Shown piece by piece: positions 52,037-62,200 of a stretch of DNA of 64,000 nt. This DNA is from Bacillus mojavensis RO-H-1 = KCTC 3706. Its GTDB lineage: Bacteria > Bacillota > Bacilli > Bacillales > Bacillaceae. A program made the translations under genes and the position numbers. Location of the stretch: contig NZ_JH600284.1 in assembly GCF_000245335.1 (NCBI RefSeq), forward strand, positions 124,001 through 188,000, given 5' to 3'. The notes below the pieces were generated by a model that had not been told where the DNA came from, made no database searches, and worked only from the letters and a program-made list of their open reading frames with translations. Position 1 is the stretch's first letter; every line of letters begins with the position of its first letter.

Positions 52037-53758
52037 TTATAAGCTGTTTTCAGGTTGATTAATCATTTTAAATTGGCTTATGATACCGGTAAGCTCTTCA
52101 GCTAAATGGGATAACGTTTCCGAGGCTGCAGTAATCTCTTCCATTGCAGCAAATTGCTCTTCTGTTAAAGCTGCTGCCTGCCGGGTATTTTCTGTTGATT
52201 CTTTAATGTCTGTTGTATTGGCGGCAAAGGATTCATTTATTTTTTGCGTGCTTGCTGAAATGTTGGTAACAGATGCTGATAGATCGCTGATTTCCACAGT
52301 AATTTCATCTGTTGCGGCTGCAATTTCTTTAAATGCGTCTCTGGTGCGGTGGATCATGTTTACACCTTCAGCAGCTTCTGTTTTCACATGTTCAACAGAC
52401 TGCGCAGATACAGTCATATCATTTTTTATCTCAGCGATTAATTTGGAAATCTGTCCGACAGACCGTTGAGATTCCTCTGCTAATTTGCGAACTTCATCAG
52501 CAACAACGGCAAAGCCTTTGCCGTGTTCTCCGGCTCGGGCAGCTTCAATTGCCGCATTAAGGGCAAGCAGGTTTGTCTGATCGGCGATTTGGGTGATGAC
52601 AGATAAGATTTGTTCAATTTGTTTAGAGCGGCCGTCCAGCTGCTGAATGATCTCACCGCTTTTTTCAATCGAATGGTGAATGGTATCCATTTGTGCCTGA
52701 ACATTTGAAATTTCTTTTTGGCCAATGTCTGCTTTAGATTGCGCAAGCTGTCCTTTCTCAGCAATGGCAACAGTATTTGAAGAAATTTGCCGTATGTCAG
52801 CCGTTGTTTGCTCCAGTGATTTTTCACTGTTTTCAATTCGTGTGATTTGATGCTTTGCTCCGTTTGCAATATGCTGAACAGCTTCTGTGATTTTTTCTGA
52901 AGCTTGATTTGTTTCATCAGCTCCGGCTGAAAGCTGCTGAGAGGCTGATGCAAGCTGAAGGGCCGATTGCTGTACGGTTTGGATTGTCTGATTCAGCTTC
53001 ATTCTCATCTTATTATAGTAAACACTCAGTTCTGCTAACTCATCAGCGGACTTGTCTGAAACTTCTATTGTCATATCTCCGTTTCCGGCGCTTTCAAAGG
53101 CGTATTTTAACACGTTTAGCCGCCGATTGATTCTTCTGGTGAAAAGCAGAACAAGGATGACAGATATAATAATAACTGCAGCGAGAACGATAGCGAATTG
53201 AGTGAACAGCGATTGGGTAAGCGATGCTAAAATGCTTTGATTGGCTCCTGTATACAGCATACCGATAATGTTGCCTTCCTTATCTTTTAAGGGCATATAT
53301 GCTGTTTGATAAGAGGAGCCCGCCACATCTGCTTGTCCGTAGAATTGCTTCCCGTTTTTTAAAACAGCGTCAGTGACTTCAGCAGAAGCTTGAGTGCCGA
53401 CAGCTCTTTCGCCGTCTTTCATTACGTTGGTTGCCACCCGTGTATCTCCTTGAAAAATCGTTACGGTGTCACCTGTTTTTTTGCCAAGCAGATCAACAAT
53501 GTCTTCATTTCCGTTTATTTGTGTCTCGCCTTTATACAGCTTATCGTTTTTTACCTCCCAGTTCCCTAAAATCACGTCGTCAATATACGTGCTGCTTAAA
53601 GCAAGATCGCCTTTCGCCTTGTCAGTGGCCATTTTTTTCATGCTGCTTGTAATGTCCTTAAGCATCACGGCGCCGACTGATAGAGAAAACAATAGAATGA
53701 CCGCGAAGACCAAGCCGAGAATTTTAGTTCCAAGCTTCAGCTTTATTTGCTTTTTCAA
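52037..53758 (-). CDS. tlpC: Methyl-accepting chemotaxis protein TlpC
   Basis: A 573-residue chemoreceptor. The N-terminal TM helix starts near residue 13 ([20 protein letters not shown]), an extracellular Cache-like sensory domain follows, then a second TM helix ([18 protein letters not shown]), HAMP domain, and the cytoplasmic signalling coiled coil with the conserved hairpin [20 protein letters not shown]. The TTG at 53758 is preferred because AGGGAGGA lies seven bases before it; an in-frame ATG at 53791 is less supported. Ligand unknown. Located downstream of hxlB. Confidence 0.94.
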   Translation of the reverse strand: MKKQIKLKLGTKILGLVFAVILLFSLSVGAVMLKDITSSMKKMATDKAKGDLALSSTYIDDVILGNWEVKNDKLYKGETQINGNEDIVDLLGKKTGDTVTIFQGDTRVATNVMKDGERAVGTQASAEVTDAVLKNGKQFYGQADVAGSSYQTAYMPLKDKEGNIIGMLYTGANQSILASLTQSLFTQFAIVLAAVIIISVILVLLFTRRINRRLNVLKYAFESAGNGDMTIEVSDKSADELAELSVYYNKMRMKLNQTIQTVQQSALQLASASQQLSAGADETNQASEKITEAVQHIANGAKHQITRIENSEKSLEQTTADIRQISSNTVAIAEKGQLAQSKADIGQKEISNVQAQMDTIHHSIEKSGEIIQQLDGRSKQIEQILSVITQIADQTNLLALNAAIEAARAGEHGKGFAVVADEVRKLAEESQRSVGQISKLIAEIKNDMTVSAQSVEHVKTEAAEGVNMIHRTRDAFKEIAAATDEITVEISDLSASVTNISASTQKINESFAANTTDIKESTENTRQAAALTEEQFAAMEEITAASETLSHLAEELTGIISQFKMINQPENSL

Positions 53759-53875
53759 TATAATTCCTCCCTTTGTATATTTGTAGGTCATATTACTTAT
53801 CGGGTTTTTGGGTTTAAAGTTTTATTTTAGAGGAATATCAAAAACCGGCCTGATCTCCAGGCCGGTTATGTGAGG

Positions 53876-54433
53876 CTATTCAAGGTTTGCGTGGTAAGTG
53901 AACATGGTTTCAGAATCGAGTCCTTTTTTCTCCATGAGTTTTAAAATGACTGCATCATAGAATAGCAGCAATGTTTGCTCAAATAATGATCCCATTGGCT
54001 GTATGGTTTGATAGCTTCTGTTTGACCGGTCTTTAGGAGAACCGGGCATTTTGACGATGAGATCCGATTGTTTTCCAATGCTCGAATCCGGATTGATGGT
54101 TAAAGCGGCAACGACTCCGTGTAAGCTTTTTGCTTTAGCTGCTGTATTGATCAGGCTCTTTGTCTCGCCTGATCCTGAGCCGATAATGACGAGGTCTCCT
54201 TTGCGGAGCGGCGGAGTGAGAACCTCACCGACAATATGAGCGTTGAAGCCCATGTGCATCAGTCTCATCGCGAAGGATTTTGCCATCAGGCCAGAACGGC
54301 CCGCACCCGCAGTGAAAATTTGGTTGGACGAAAGAATGTGATCTGCAAGCTGATCAGCTTCTTCATTAGAAATATAAGCCGCTGAACGGTGTAACTCATT
54401 GAGAATTTCCGTTACGTATTCAGTCGTTTTCAT
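53876..54433 (-). CDS. hxlB: 6-phospho-3-hexuloisomerase
   Basis: SIS-domain isomerase of 185 residues converting D-arabino-3-hexulose-6-phosphate to fructose-6-phosphate in the ribulose monophosphate route of formaldehyde fixation. The nucleotide-binding-like SIS motifs FTAGAGRSGLMAKSFAMRLM and IIGSGSGETKS are intact. It lies five bases after hxlA, with an AAGGAT ribosome site. Cotranscribed with hxlA. Confidence 0.94.
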   Translation of the reverse strand: MKTTEYVTEILNELHRSAAYISNEEADQLADHILSSNQIFTAGAGRSGLMAKSFAMRLMHMGFNAHIVGEVLTPPLRKGDLVIIGSGSGETKSLINTAAKAKSLHGVVAALTINPDSSIGKQSDLIVKMPGSPKDRSNRSYQTIQPMGSLFEQTLLLFYDAVILKLMEKKGLDSETMFTYHANLE

Positions 54434-54438
54434 ATGAA

Positions 54439-55071
54439 TTATCCTTGGGATATAAGCTGTTTCATTTTTGAAGCTGTCTCTGCTTTATCAGCTGCGCTTG
54501 TAATTCCGCCCCCAACAATGACAAGGTCGGGGTTTTGTTTGATCACTTCTGGCAGTGTATCAAGTTTGATGCCGCCCGCAATTGCGGTTTTTGCGTTTTT
54601 TACTGTATTTTTGATTGTCGTTAATTCTTCGAAAGAGTTTTTGCCCTCTGCTTGAAGATCGTATCCAGTGTGGACGCAGATGTAGTCAACACCGAGTGCG
54701 TCAATTTCTTTCGCACGGGATTCAATATCTTTCACGTTAATCATGTCCACTAAGATTTTCTTCTTCTGTTTTTTGGCTTCTTCTACTGCACCTTTAATCG
54801 TTGCATCGTCTGTAGCTCCTAACACGGTGATGATGTCAGCTCCCGCTTCCGACGCTTTCATAATTTCGTATCCGCCGGCATCCATGATTTTCAGGTCTGC
54901 CAGGACCTTCAATTGCGGAAATGTTTCTTTTATTTCTTTAACGGCTCTAAGGCCTTCATTAATGACAACAGGTGTTCCGATCTCAACCACGTCGATGTAT
55001 TGTTCCACTTCTTTGACAAGCTCGATGGCTTCGGGGATATTTACCAGGTCTAATGCCAGCTGTAATTCCAT
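54439..55071 (-). CDS. hxlA: 3-hexulose-6-phosphate synthase
   Basis: Fixes formaldehyde onto ribulose 5-phosphate, giving hexulose 6-phosphate, for formaldehyde detoxification. The 210-residue OMP-decarboxylase-like TIM-barrel protein shows ALDLVNIPEAIELV, the metal-phosphate motif DLKIMDAGGYE and the phosphate-binding IVGGGITSA near the C-terminus. An AAGGGAG site precedes the ATG. It is first gene of hxlAB, induced by HxlR in response to formaldehyde. Confidence 0.95.
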   Translation of the reverse strand: MELQLALDLVNIPEAIELVKEVEQYIDVVEIGTPVVINEGLRAVKEIKETFPQLKVLADLKIMDAGGYEIMKASEAGADIITVLGATDDATIKGAVEEAKKQKKKILVDMINVKDIESRAKEIDALGVDYICVHTGYDLQAEGKNSFEELTTIKNTVKNAKTAIAGGIKLDTLPEVIKQNPDLVIVGGGITSAADKAETASKMKQLISQG

Positions 55072-55125
55072 TGTTGATCCACTCCCTTATTCGAATTATT
55101 TCTCATTCTATAGGTTCCTTCTTTA

Positions 55126-55170
55126 GCTGAGAAGTAGGCACTTTGAAGTCAACTAGTTACTTGAAGGATA
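55126..55170. promoter_or_regulatory. Candidate HxlR-binding region between hxlA and hxlR
   Basis: The segment holds an AACTAGTT palindrome flanked by AAGT/ACTT repeats (around 55130-55166). HxlR is known to bind two sites upstream of hxlAB; the exact sites are not resolved here. Confidence 0.4.
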
Positions 55171-55300
55171 CTGTGAGAAGAGGCAATCAGATTTCTTTCG
55201 CTTGGTTTTGTGAGTGAGTATAATAAAAAGAGCCTGCTAAAAAGTAAGTAAGTGATGATACGTATCTAACATATAAAAAGTATACTAAGGGGGATTTCTT

Positions 55301-55663
55301 TTGAGCCGGATGGACGACAAAAGGTTTAATTGTGAGAAGGAATTGACGCTAGCGGTGATCGGCGGTAAATGGAAAATGCTTATTTTGTGGCATTTAGGAA
55401 AAGAAGGCACAAAACGTTTTAATGAATTAAAAGCTTTGATTCCTGATATTACGCAGAAAATCCTCGTGAATCAGCTGAGAGAGCTTGAGCAGGATATGAT
55501 TGTTCACAGGGAAGTGTATCCGGTTGTCCCGCCGAAGGTTGAATATTCCTTGACCCCGCAAGGAGAAAGCCTGATGCCTATTCTTGATGCCATGTATGAG
55601 TGGGGGAAAGGCTATATGGAATTGATTGATATCGACAAAAATGTCATTAAGGAATCGTTGTAA
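55301..55663 (+). CDS. hxlR: HxlR-family transcriptional activator
   Basis: A 120-residue winged-helix regulator that activates hxlAB in response to formaldehyde. The family signature [20 protein letters not shown], the recognition segment [20 protein letters not shown], and the wing [13 protein letters not shown] are complete. Cys8 ([11 protein letters not shown], near the N-terminus) and neighbouring lysines are the kind of residue implicated in formaldehyde sensing in this family. Start is TTG at 55301 after AAGGGGG. It is divergent from hxlA. Confidence 0.94.
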   Translation: MSRMDDKRFNCEKELTLAVIGGKWKMLILWHLGKEGTKRFNELKALIPDITQKILVNQLRELEQDMIVHREVYPVVPPKVEYSLTPQGESLMPILDAMYEWGKGYMELIDIDKNVIKESL

Positions 55664-55692
55664 GGCGCTCTCGGTTAAGGGTGTCTTTTTTT
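55664..55692 (+). terminator. Weak terminator after hxlR
   Basis: A G-U-rich stem (GGCGCTC / GGGTGTC) is followed by nine T residues. Confidence 0.5.
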
Positions 55693-55831
55693 TTGCCTGT
55701 TTTTTGGTTTTTGGGCGGTAAACATATGGGATGTAAAGATTGTAAATGGCTTCCAACAGTAAATGGGCTGTAGCGAAGTGGTTTAATTTAAAAATTTTTA
55801 TTTTTCTGTAAATAATGTTTAGTGGAAATTT

Positions 55832-55847
55832 TTGCGGTATCCCGCAA
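55832..55847. promoter_or_regulatory. ComA box 1 of srfA
   Basis: TTGCGG-N4-CCGCAA is a perfect inverted repeat matching the ComA recognition element. ComA phosphate activates srfA in response to ComX quorum signal. Confidence 0.88.
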
Positions 55848-55875
55848 AAATACCCCTGTAAAAGAACTGGAATCT

Positions 55876-55891
55876 TTTCGGTATCCCGCAT
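55876..55891. promoter_or_regulatory. ComA box 2 of srfA
   Basis: TTTCGG-N4-CCGCAT is an imperfect ComA box 44 bases downstream of the first; paired sites are required for full activation in B. subtilis. Confidence 0.82.
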
Positions 55892-56242
55892 GGAACTTTT
55901 CACCCATTTTTCGGTGATAAAAACAATTTTTTCATTTAAAGTGAACGTTAGAAAGGTTAAAAATATTGAAAACAATGAAGAATTAGGCAAAAATGTTTCT
56001 CTTTGGTGAAAAAGAAACTGCAGTCTTTATCTGCCTGTGCCGGCCGCCCGCAATAAAGGCTTACGGCATCCGCTTTTAAGAGCGGTAGTTGTTTTTTTGT
56101 TTGGATGCAACGCTTTTGAGATGTAGTACTTTCGGCTTTTTGATCAGTTAGTCCATTAGATTCAAAAGTTGTCAATGGATACGAAAGAGAAATCATCCTG
56201 CATATGTTACAAATTATTGAAGATTAGGGGAGGTAAGATAAT
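55892..56242 (+). promoter_or_regulatory. srfA promoter and long 5' leader
   Basis: Promoter core lies about 40-75 bases beyond ComA box 2; a weak TTTAAA (55935-55940) and TTAAAA (55957-55962) are 16 bases apart, consistent with an activator-dependent promoter. The following leader of almost 300 bases has a hairpin CCGCT-TTTAAG-AGCGG at 56070-56085 followed by seven T residues (56092-56098), resembling a transcription attenuator. A GGGGAGG ribosome site at 56227-56233 precedes srfAA. No convincing ORF lies in the leader. Confidence 0.6.
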
Positions 56243-59200
56243 ATGGAAATAACTTTTTATCCTTTAACTGATGCACAAAAACGAATTTGGTATACAGAAA
56301 AATTTTATCCTCACACGAGTATTTCAAATCTTGCGGGTATTGGTAAGCTGGTTTCAACTGAAAAAATTGACTGGAAGCTTGTGGAGCAAGCGATCCAAGA
56401 GTTTGTCCGCAGAAATGACGCAATGCGTCTTCGTTTGCGTCTCGATGAAAACGGAGAGCCCATTCAATATATAAGCGAGTATAAGCCTGTTGATATAAAA
56501 CATACTGACACCACTGGAGATCAGCATGCGATAGAATCCATTTCACAATGGGGCCGGGAGGAAACGAAAAAACCTCTGCCTCTGTACGATTGTGACTTAT
56601 TCCGGTTTTCCTTGTTTACCATCAAAGAAAATGAAGTATGGTTTTATGCAAATGTTCATCATGTGATTTCTGACGGGATCTCCATGAACATTCTCGGAAA
56701 CGCCATTATGCATATTTACTTGGAATTAGCAGGCGGCTCAGAAACAAAAAGAGGAATCTCGCATTCATTTATCGATCATGTTTTGTCTGAACAGGACTAT
56801 GCTCAATCAAAGCGGTTTGAAAAAGATAAAGCGTTCTGGAACAAGCAATTCGAGACGGTGCCTGAACTCGTTTCCATGAAACGGAATGCTCCTGCAGGCG
56901 GAAGTTTAGATGCTGAGAGATTCTCTCAAGATGTGCCTGAGGCGCTGCATCAGCAGATTTTATCCTTTTGTGAGGAACACAAGGTCAGCGTTTTATCGGT
57001 ATTTCAATCGGTGCTTGCCGCCTACTTGTACAGAGTCAGCGGGCAGAATGATGTGGTAACTGGTACATTTATGGGCAACCGGACAAATGCGAAAGAGAAG
57101 CAGATGCTCGGCATGTTTGTTTCTACGGTTCCGCTTCGGGCAAACATTGACGGCGGACAGGCGTTTTTTGATTTTGTTAAAGACCGGATGAAGGATTTAA
57201 TGAAGACTCTTCGGCATCAAAAGTACCCGTATAATCTTCTCATCAATGATCTTCGTGAAACAAATAGCTCTGTGACAAAGCTGTTTACCGTTTCTCTTGA
57301 ATATCAGGTGATGCAGTGGCAGAAAGAAGAGAATCTAGCCTTTTTGACTGAGCCCATTTTCAGCGGAAGCGGATTAAATGATGTTTCGATTCATGTGAAG
57401 GATCGATGGGATACTGGGAAACTTACAATTGACTTTGACTTCCGTACTGACTTCATGACACGTGAAGAAATTAAAATTGTTTGTGAACGCATGATGACAT
57501 TGCTTGAGAACGCACTTACGCACCCGGATCATACGATTGATGAATTGACGCTGATTTCTGAGGCGGAGAAAGAGCGGCTGCTATTGCGGGCTGGCGGTGA
57601 ACCGGTTAATTACCGCAAGAACATGACGATTCCGGCGCTATTCCAAGAAAAGGCGGAATCGCTTGCTGATCAGCCTGCGGTTGTGTTTGAAGATCGTGCA
57701 TTGTCTTATCGAACGTTACATGAACAATCCGCACGCATTGCCAATGTGCTGAAAGAGAAGGGGGTCCGTGCAGACAGCCCGGTTGCCGTTTTGCTCGAAC
57801 GCTCTGAACGGATGATCACGGCCATCATGGGGATTTTAAAAGCCGGCGGAGCCTATGTGCCGATTGACCCCGAGTTTCCGGCAGAGCGCATCCAATTTAT
57901 TTTGGAGGACTGCGGTGCGGACTTCGTCTTGACTGAATCGAAGGTTGCGTCCCCAGATGCATCTGCTGAGCTTATTGACTTTGATCAGGCGATTGTAAGC
58001 GGTGCTGATGCTATTTTGGATGTCAATGTGAATGCTGGTGATCTTGCCTACATTATTTATACGTCGGGAACAACCGGACGTCCAAAAGGAGTGATGATCG
58101 AGCATCGCCAGGTTCATCATTTGGTTGAATCTCTGCAGCAGACCATTTATCAGAGTGAGAGCCAGACCCTGCGGATGGCATTGCTTGCGCCGTTCCACTT
58201 TGATGCGTCAGTGAAACAGATTTTCGCGTCGCTCCTTTTGGGACAGACTCTTTATATTGTACCGAAGAAAACGGTGACGAATGGCGCTGCTCTTGCGGAG
58301 TATTACCGCAGACACGGAATTGAGGCGACGGACGGAACACCGGCCCATCTGCAAATGCTGATAGCAGCGGGAGATTTGACTGGTCTTAAGCTCAAACACC
58401 TGCTGATTGGCGGGGAAGGTCTTTCTTCTGTTGTGGCGGACAAGCTTCTGACATTGTTTCAAGAAGCGGGTGCCGTTCCTCGTTTGACCAATGTGTACGG
58501 GCCGACTGAAACGTGTGTGGATGCATCTGTTCATCCGGTTCACCCGGACAGTACAGTTCAATCAGCGTATGTGCCAATCGGGAAAGCACTTGGGAATAAC
58601 CGCTTGTATATTTTGGATCAAAAAGGCCGTCTGCAGCCGGAAGGCGTGGCGGGTGAGCTTTATATCGCGGGTGACGGTGTTGGACGAGGCTATTTAAACC
58701 TCCCGGAATTGACAGCTGAGAAATTTTCACAAGACCCGTTTGTGCCCGGTGACAGCATGTATCGTACCGGAGATGTGGTGCGCTGGCTTCCGGATGGAAC
58801 GATCGAATATTTAGGAAGAGAAGATGATCAGGTCAAAGTTCGCGGATACCGCATTGAGCTTGGAGAAATTGAAACCGTGCTTCAGCAGGCGCCTTATGTT
58901 GCCAAAGCTGTCGTCTTGGCGAAGCCTGATACCCAAGGAAATCTTGAGGTTTGTGCGTATGTTGTGCAAAAAGCGGGAAGCGAATTTGCTCCTGCGCGTC
59001 TGCGGGAACACGCGGCAAAACACCTTCCTGACTACATGGTGCCGAACTACATCACAGAAATCACAGAAATTCCGCTCACGCCAAGCGGAAAAGTGGACCG
59101 CCGCAAGCTGTTTGCGCTTGAGGTAAAAGCGGTAAGGGGAACAGCGTATACCGCACCTCGAAACGAAATGGAAAAAACAATCGCCGAGATTTGGCAGGAA

Positions 59201-62200
59201 GTGCTGAGCGTTGAGAAAGCCGGGGTCTTTGACAATTTCTTTGAAACGGGCGGTCATTCATTGAAGGCAATGACGCTTTTAACAAAGATTCATAAGGAAA
59301 CGGGCGCTGACATCCCGCTGCAATATGTGTTTGAGCATCCGACCATCGCCGCTCTTGCTGAGGCGGCCGAGCGTAAAGAAGGCCGGACGTTTGCGGCGAT
59401 TGAGCCGGCTGAAAAACAGGAGCATTACCCGCTTTCTCTGGCGCAGCAGCGGACGTACATTGTCAGCCAATTCGAGGATGCGGGAGTCGGATATAACATG
59501 CCGGCGGCAGCTATTTTAGAGGGGCCTTTAAACATTCAAAAACTGGAACAAGCATTTGGCAGGTTAATCAGCCGCCACGAGTCGCTGAGGACATCATTTG
59601 TGCTTGAAGGCAGCATACCGAGACAAAAAATTCATGACAGCGTCCAGTTCAACATCGAGATGATTGAAAGAAGCGGCCGTTCAAATGAGGAGGTTATGAC
59701 TTCTTTTGTCCGCCGGTTTGACTTATCGAAAGCGCCGCTGTTGAGAGTCGGATTGATGGAGCTTGAAGAAAACCGTCATATGCTTCTGTTTGATATGCAC
59801 CATTTGATTTCTGACGGTGTTTCCATCGGCATTATTTTGGAGCAACTGGCACAGATTTACCGCGGTGAACAGCTTCCTGAGCTTCGCCTTCAGTATAAAG
59901 ATTACGCCGTCTGGCAAAGCGCGCAGGCTGCTGAAGGATACCAAAAGGATCGGGCGTATTGGAAGGAAGCCTTTGCGGGTGAGCTTCCCGTGCTTCAGCT
60001 TCTATCCGATTATCCGAGACCGCCTGTCCAAAGCTTTGAAGGAGACCGGGTTTCCATTAAGCTGGATGCAGAGTTAAAGAATCGCCTGTATCGTTTAGCT
60101 GAAAAAAATGGCGCCACACTTTATATGGTCATGCTGTCAGCCTACTATACGCTCCTGTCTAAATATACGGGGCAGGATGACATCATTGTCGGCACTCCGT
60201 CAGCGGGCAGACATCATTCTGATACAGAGGGCATTGTCGGAATGTTCGTTAATACGCTCGCTATTCGCAGCGAAGTGAAGCAGGATGAGACTTTTAACAG
60301 CCTGCTCACACGTGTGCGCCAGCAGGTTCTGGATGCCTTTTCTCATCAGGATTATCCATTTGAATGGCTTGTTGAAGACCTGAACATCCCGCGTGATGTA
60401 AGCAGACATCCGTTGTTTGACACGATGTTCAGTCTCCAAAACGCGGCGGCGGGCATTCCGGCTGTCGGTGATTTGACATTGTCGATTCATGAAACCAACT
60501 TCAACATTGCCAAATTTGATGTAACGATTCAGGCAAGAGAAACGGACCGAGGCATTGATCTTGATTTAGACTACAGCACAAAACTGTTTAAACGAAGCAC
60601 GGCAGACAGGCTGCTCACGCATTTTGCGCGCCTGCTTGAAGATGTAGTTGCTGAGCCTGAGAAACAGATTTCTGAGTACAACCTTCTTTCTGAAGAGGAA
60701 GCCGCCTCACAAGTTCAGCAGTTTAACCCGGAAAGAACGCCTTATCCGAAAGACAAAACGATTGTTCAGCTGTTTGAGGAGCAGGCTGCCAAAACGCCGG
60801 ATCGCCCGGCACTTCAATATGAAGGGCAATCGCTCACATATCGAGAGCTGAATGAACGGGCCAACCGCTTAGCGCGCGGCATTCTTTCAATGGGAGCCGG
60901 CGAAAGCAGGACAGCGGCCGTCCTATGTGAACGGTCAATGGACATGATTGTGTCCATCCTGGCGGTATTAAAATCCGGTTCGGCTTATGTACCGATTGAT
61001 CCGGAACACCCGATTCAGCGGATGCAGCATTTCTTCCAAGACAGCGGAGCGAAAGTGCTTCTCACCCAGTCGAAATTAAAGGCGTTAGCGGAAAAAGCTG
61101 AATTCAAGGGTGTCATCGTGCTCGCTGATGAGGATGAAAGCTATCACAGCGATGCGCAAAATCTCGCTCTGCCGTTTGATTCTGCGGTGGCCAACCTGAC
61201 GTATACATCCGGAACGACAGGAACGCCAAAGGGAAATATTGTGACACATGCCAATATTCTGCGTACGGTTAAGCAGACGAATTATCTCAGCATTACGGAA
61301 CAGGATACGATAATCGGACTCTCAAATTATGTATTTGACGCATTTATGTTTGACGTATTCGGCTCTCTATTAAACGGCGCCAAGCTTGTGCTCGTTCCGA
61401 AAGAAACCGTTCTGGACATGGCTCGTCTTTCTCGCGTTATTGAGCGGGAGAACATCAGCATCCTCATGATCACGACAGCTCTGTTCCATCTTCTTGTGGA
61501 CTTGAATCCGAGATGCTTGTCGACTTTGCGCAAGATTATGTTCGGGGGAGAACGGGCTTCTGTAGATCATGTGAAAAAAGCGCTGCAGACTGTTGGAAAA
61601 GGCAAGCTGCTTCACATGTACGGCCCATCTGAAAGCACGGTTTTCGCAACGTATCATCCGGTTGATGAATTGGATGAGCATACGATGTCCGTTCCGATTG
61701 GAAGACCGGTCAGCAATACGGAAGTGTACATTCTTGACCGCGCAGGACATGTTCAGCCTGCCGGCATCGCGGGAGAACTGTGTGTCAGCGGGGAAGGCCT
61801 CGTAAAAGGTTATTACAACCGCCCTGAACTGACTGAGGAGAAATTTGTGCCGCATCCGTTTAAAAAAGGCGAACGCATGTGTAAAACGGGTGACTTGGCA
61901 AGATGGCTGCCGAATGGCGATATCGAATTTATCGGACGGATAGACCACCAGGTGAAAATCCGCGGACAGCGTATTGAGCTCGGAGAAATTGAACACCAGC
62001 TGCAAAGCCACGATCGTGTGCAGGAGAGCGTTGTGCTTGCTGTCGATCAAGGTGCGGGAGACAAACTGCTTTGCGCGTACTTTGTCGGGCAGGGTGAAAT
62101 TACAGCGCAAGAGCTGAGAGAGCATACGGCAAAGGATCTGCCGGCGTACATGATTCCTGCGGTATTTATCCAAATGGACGAGCTGCCTCTGACCGGTAAC

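Noticed and set aside
55700..55830. Possible small gene between hxlR and the ComA boxes
   Set aside because: No frame has a plausible ribosome site and start; the segment is AT-rich promoter-upstream DNA.
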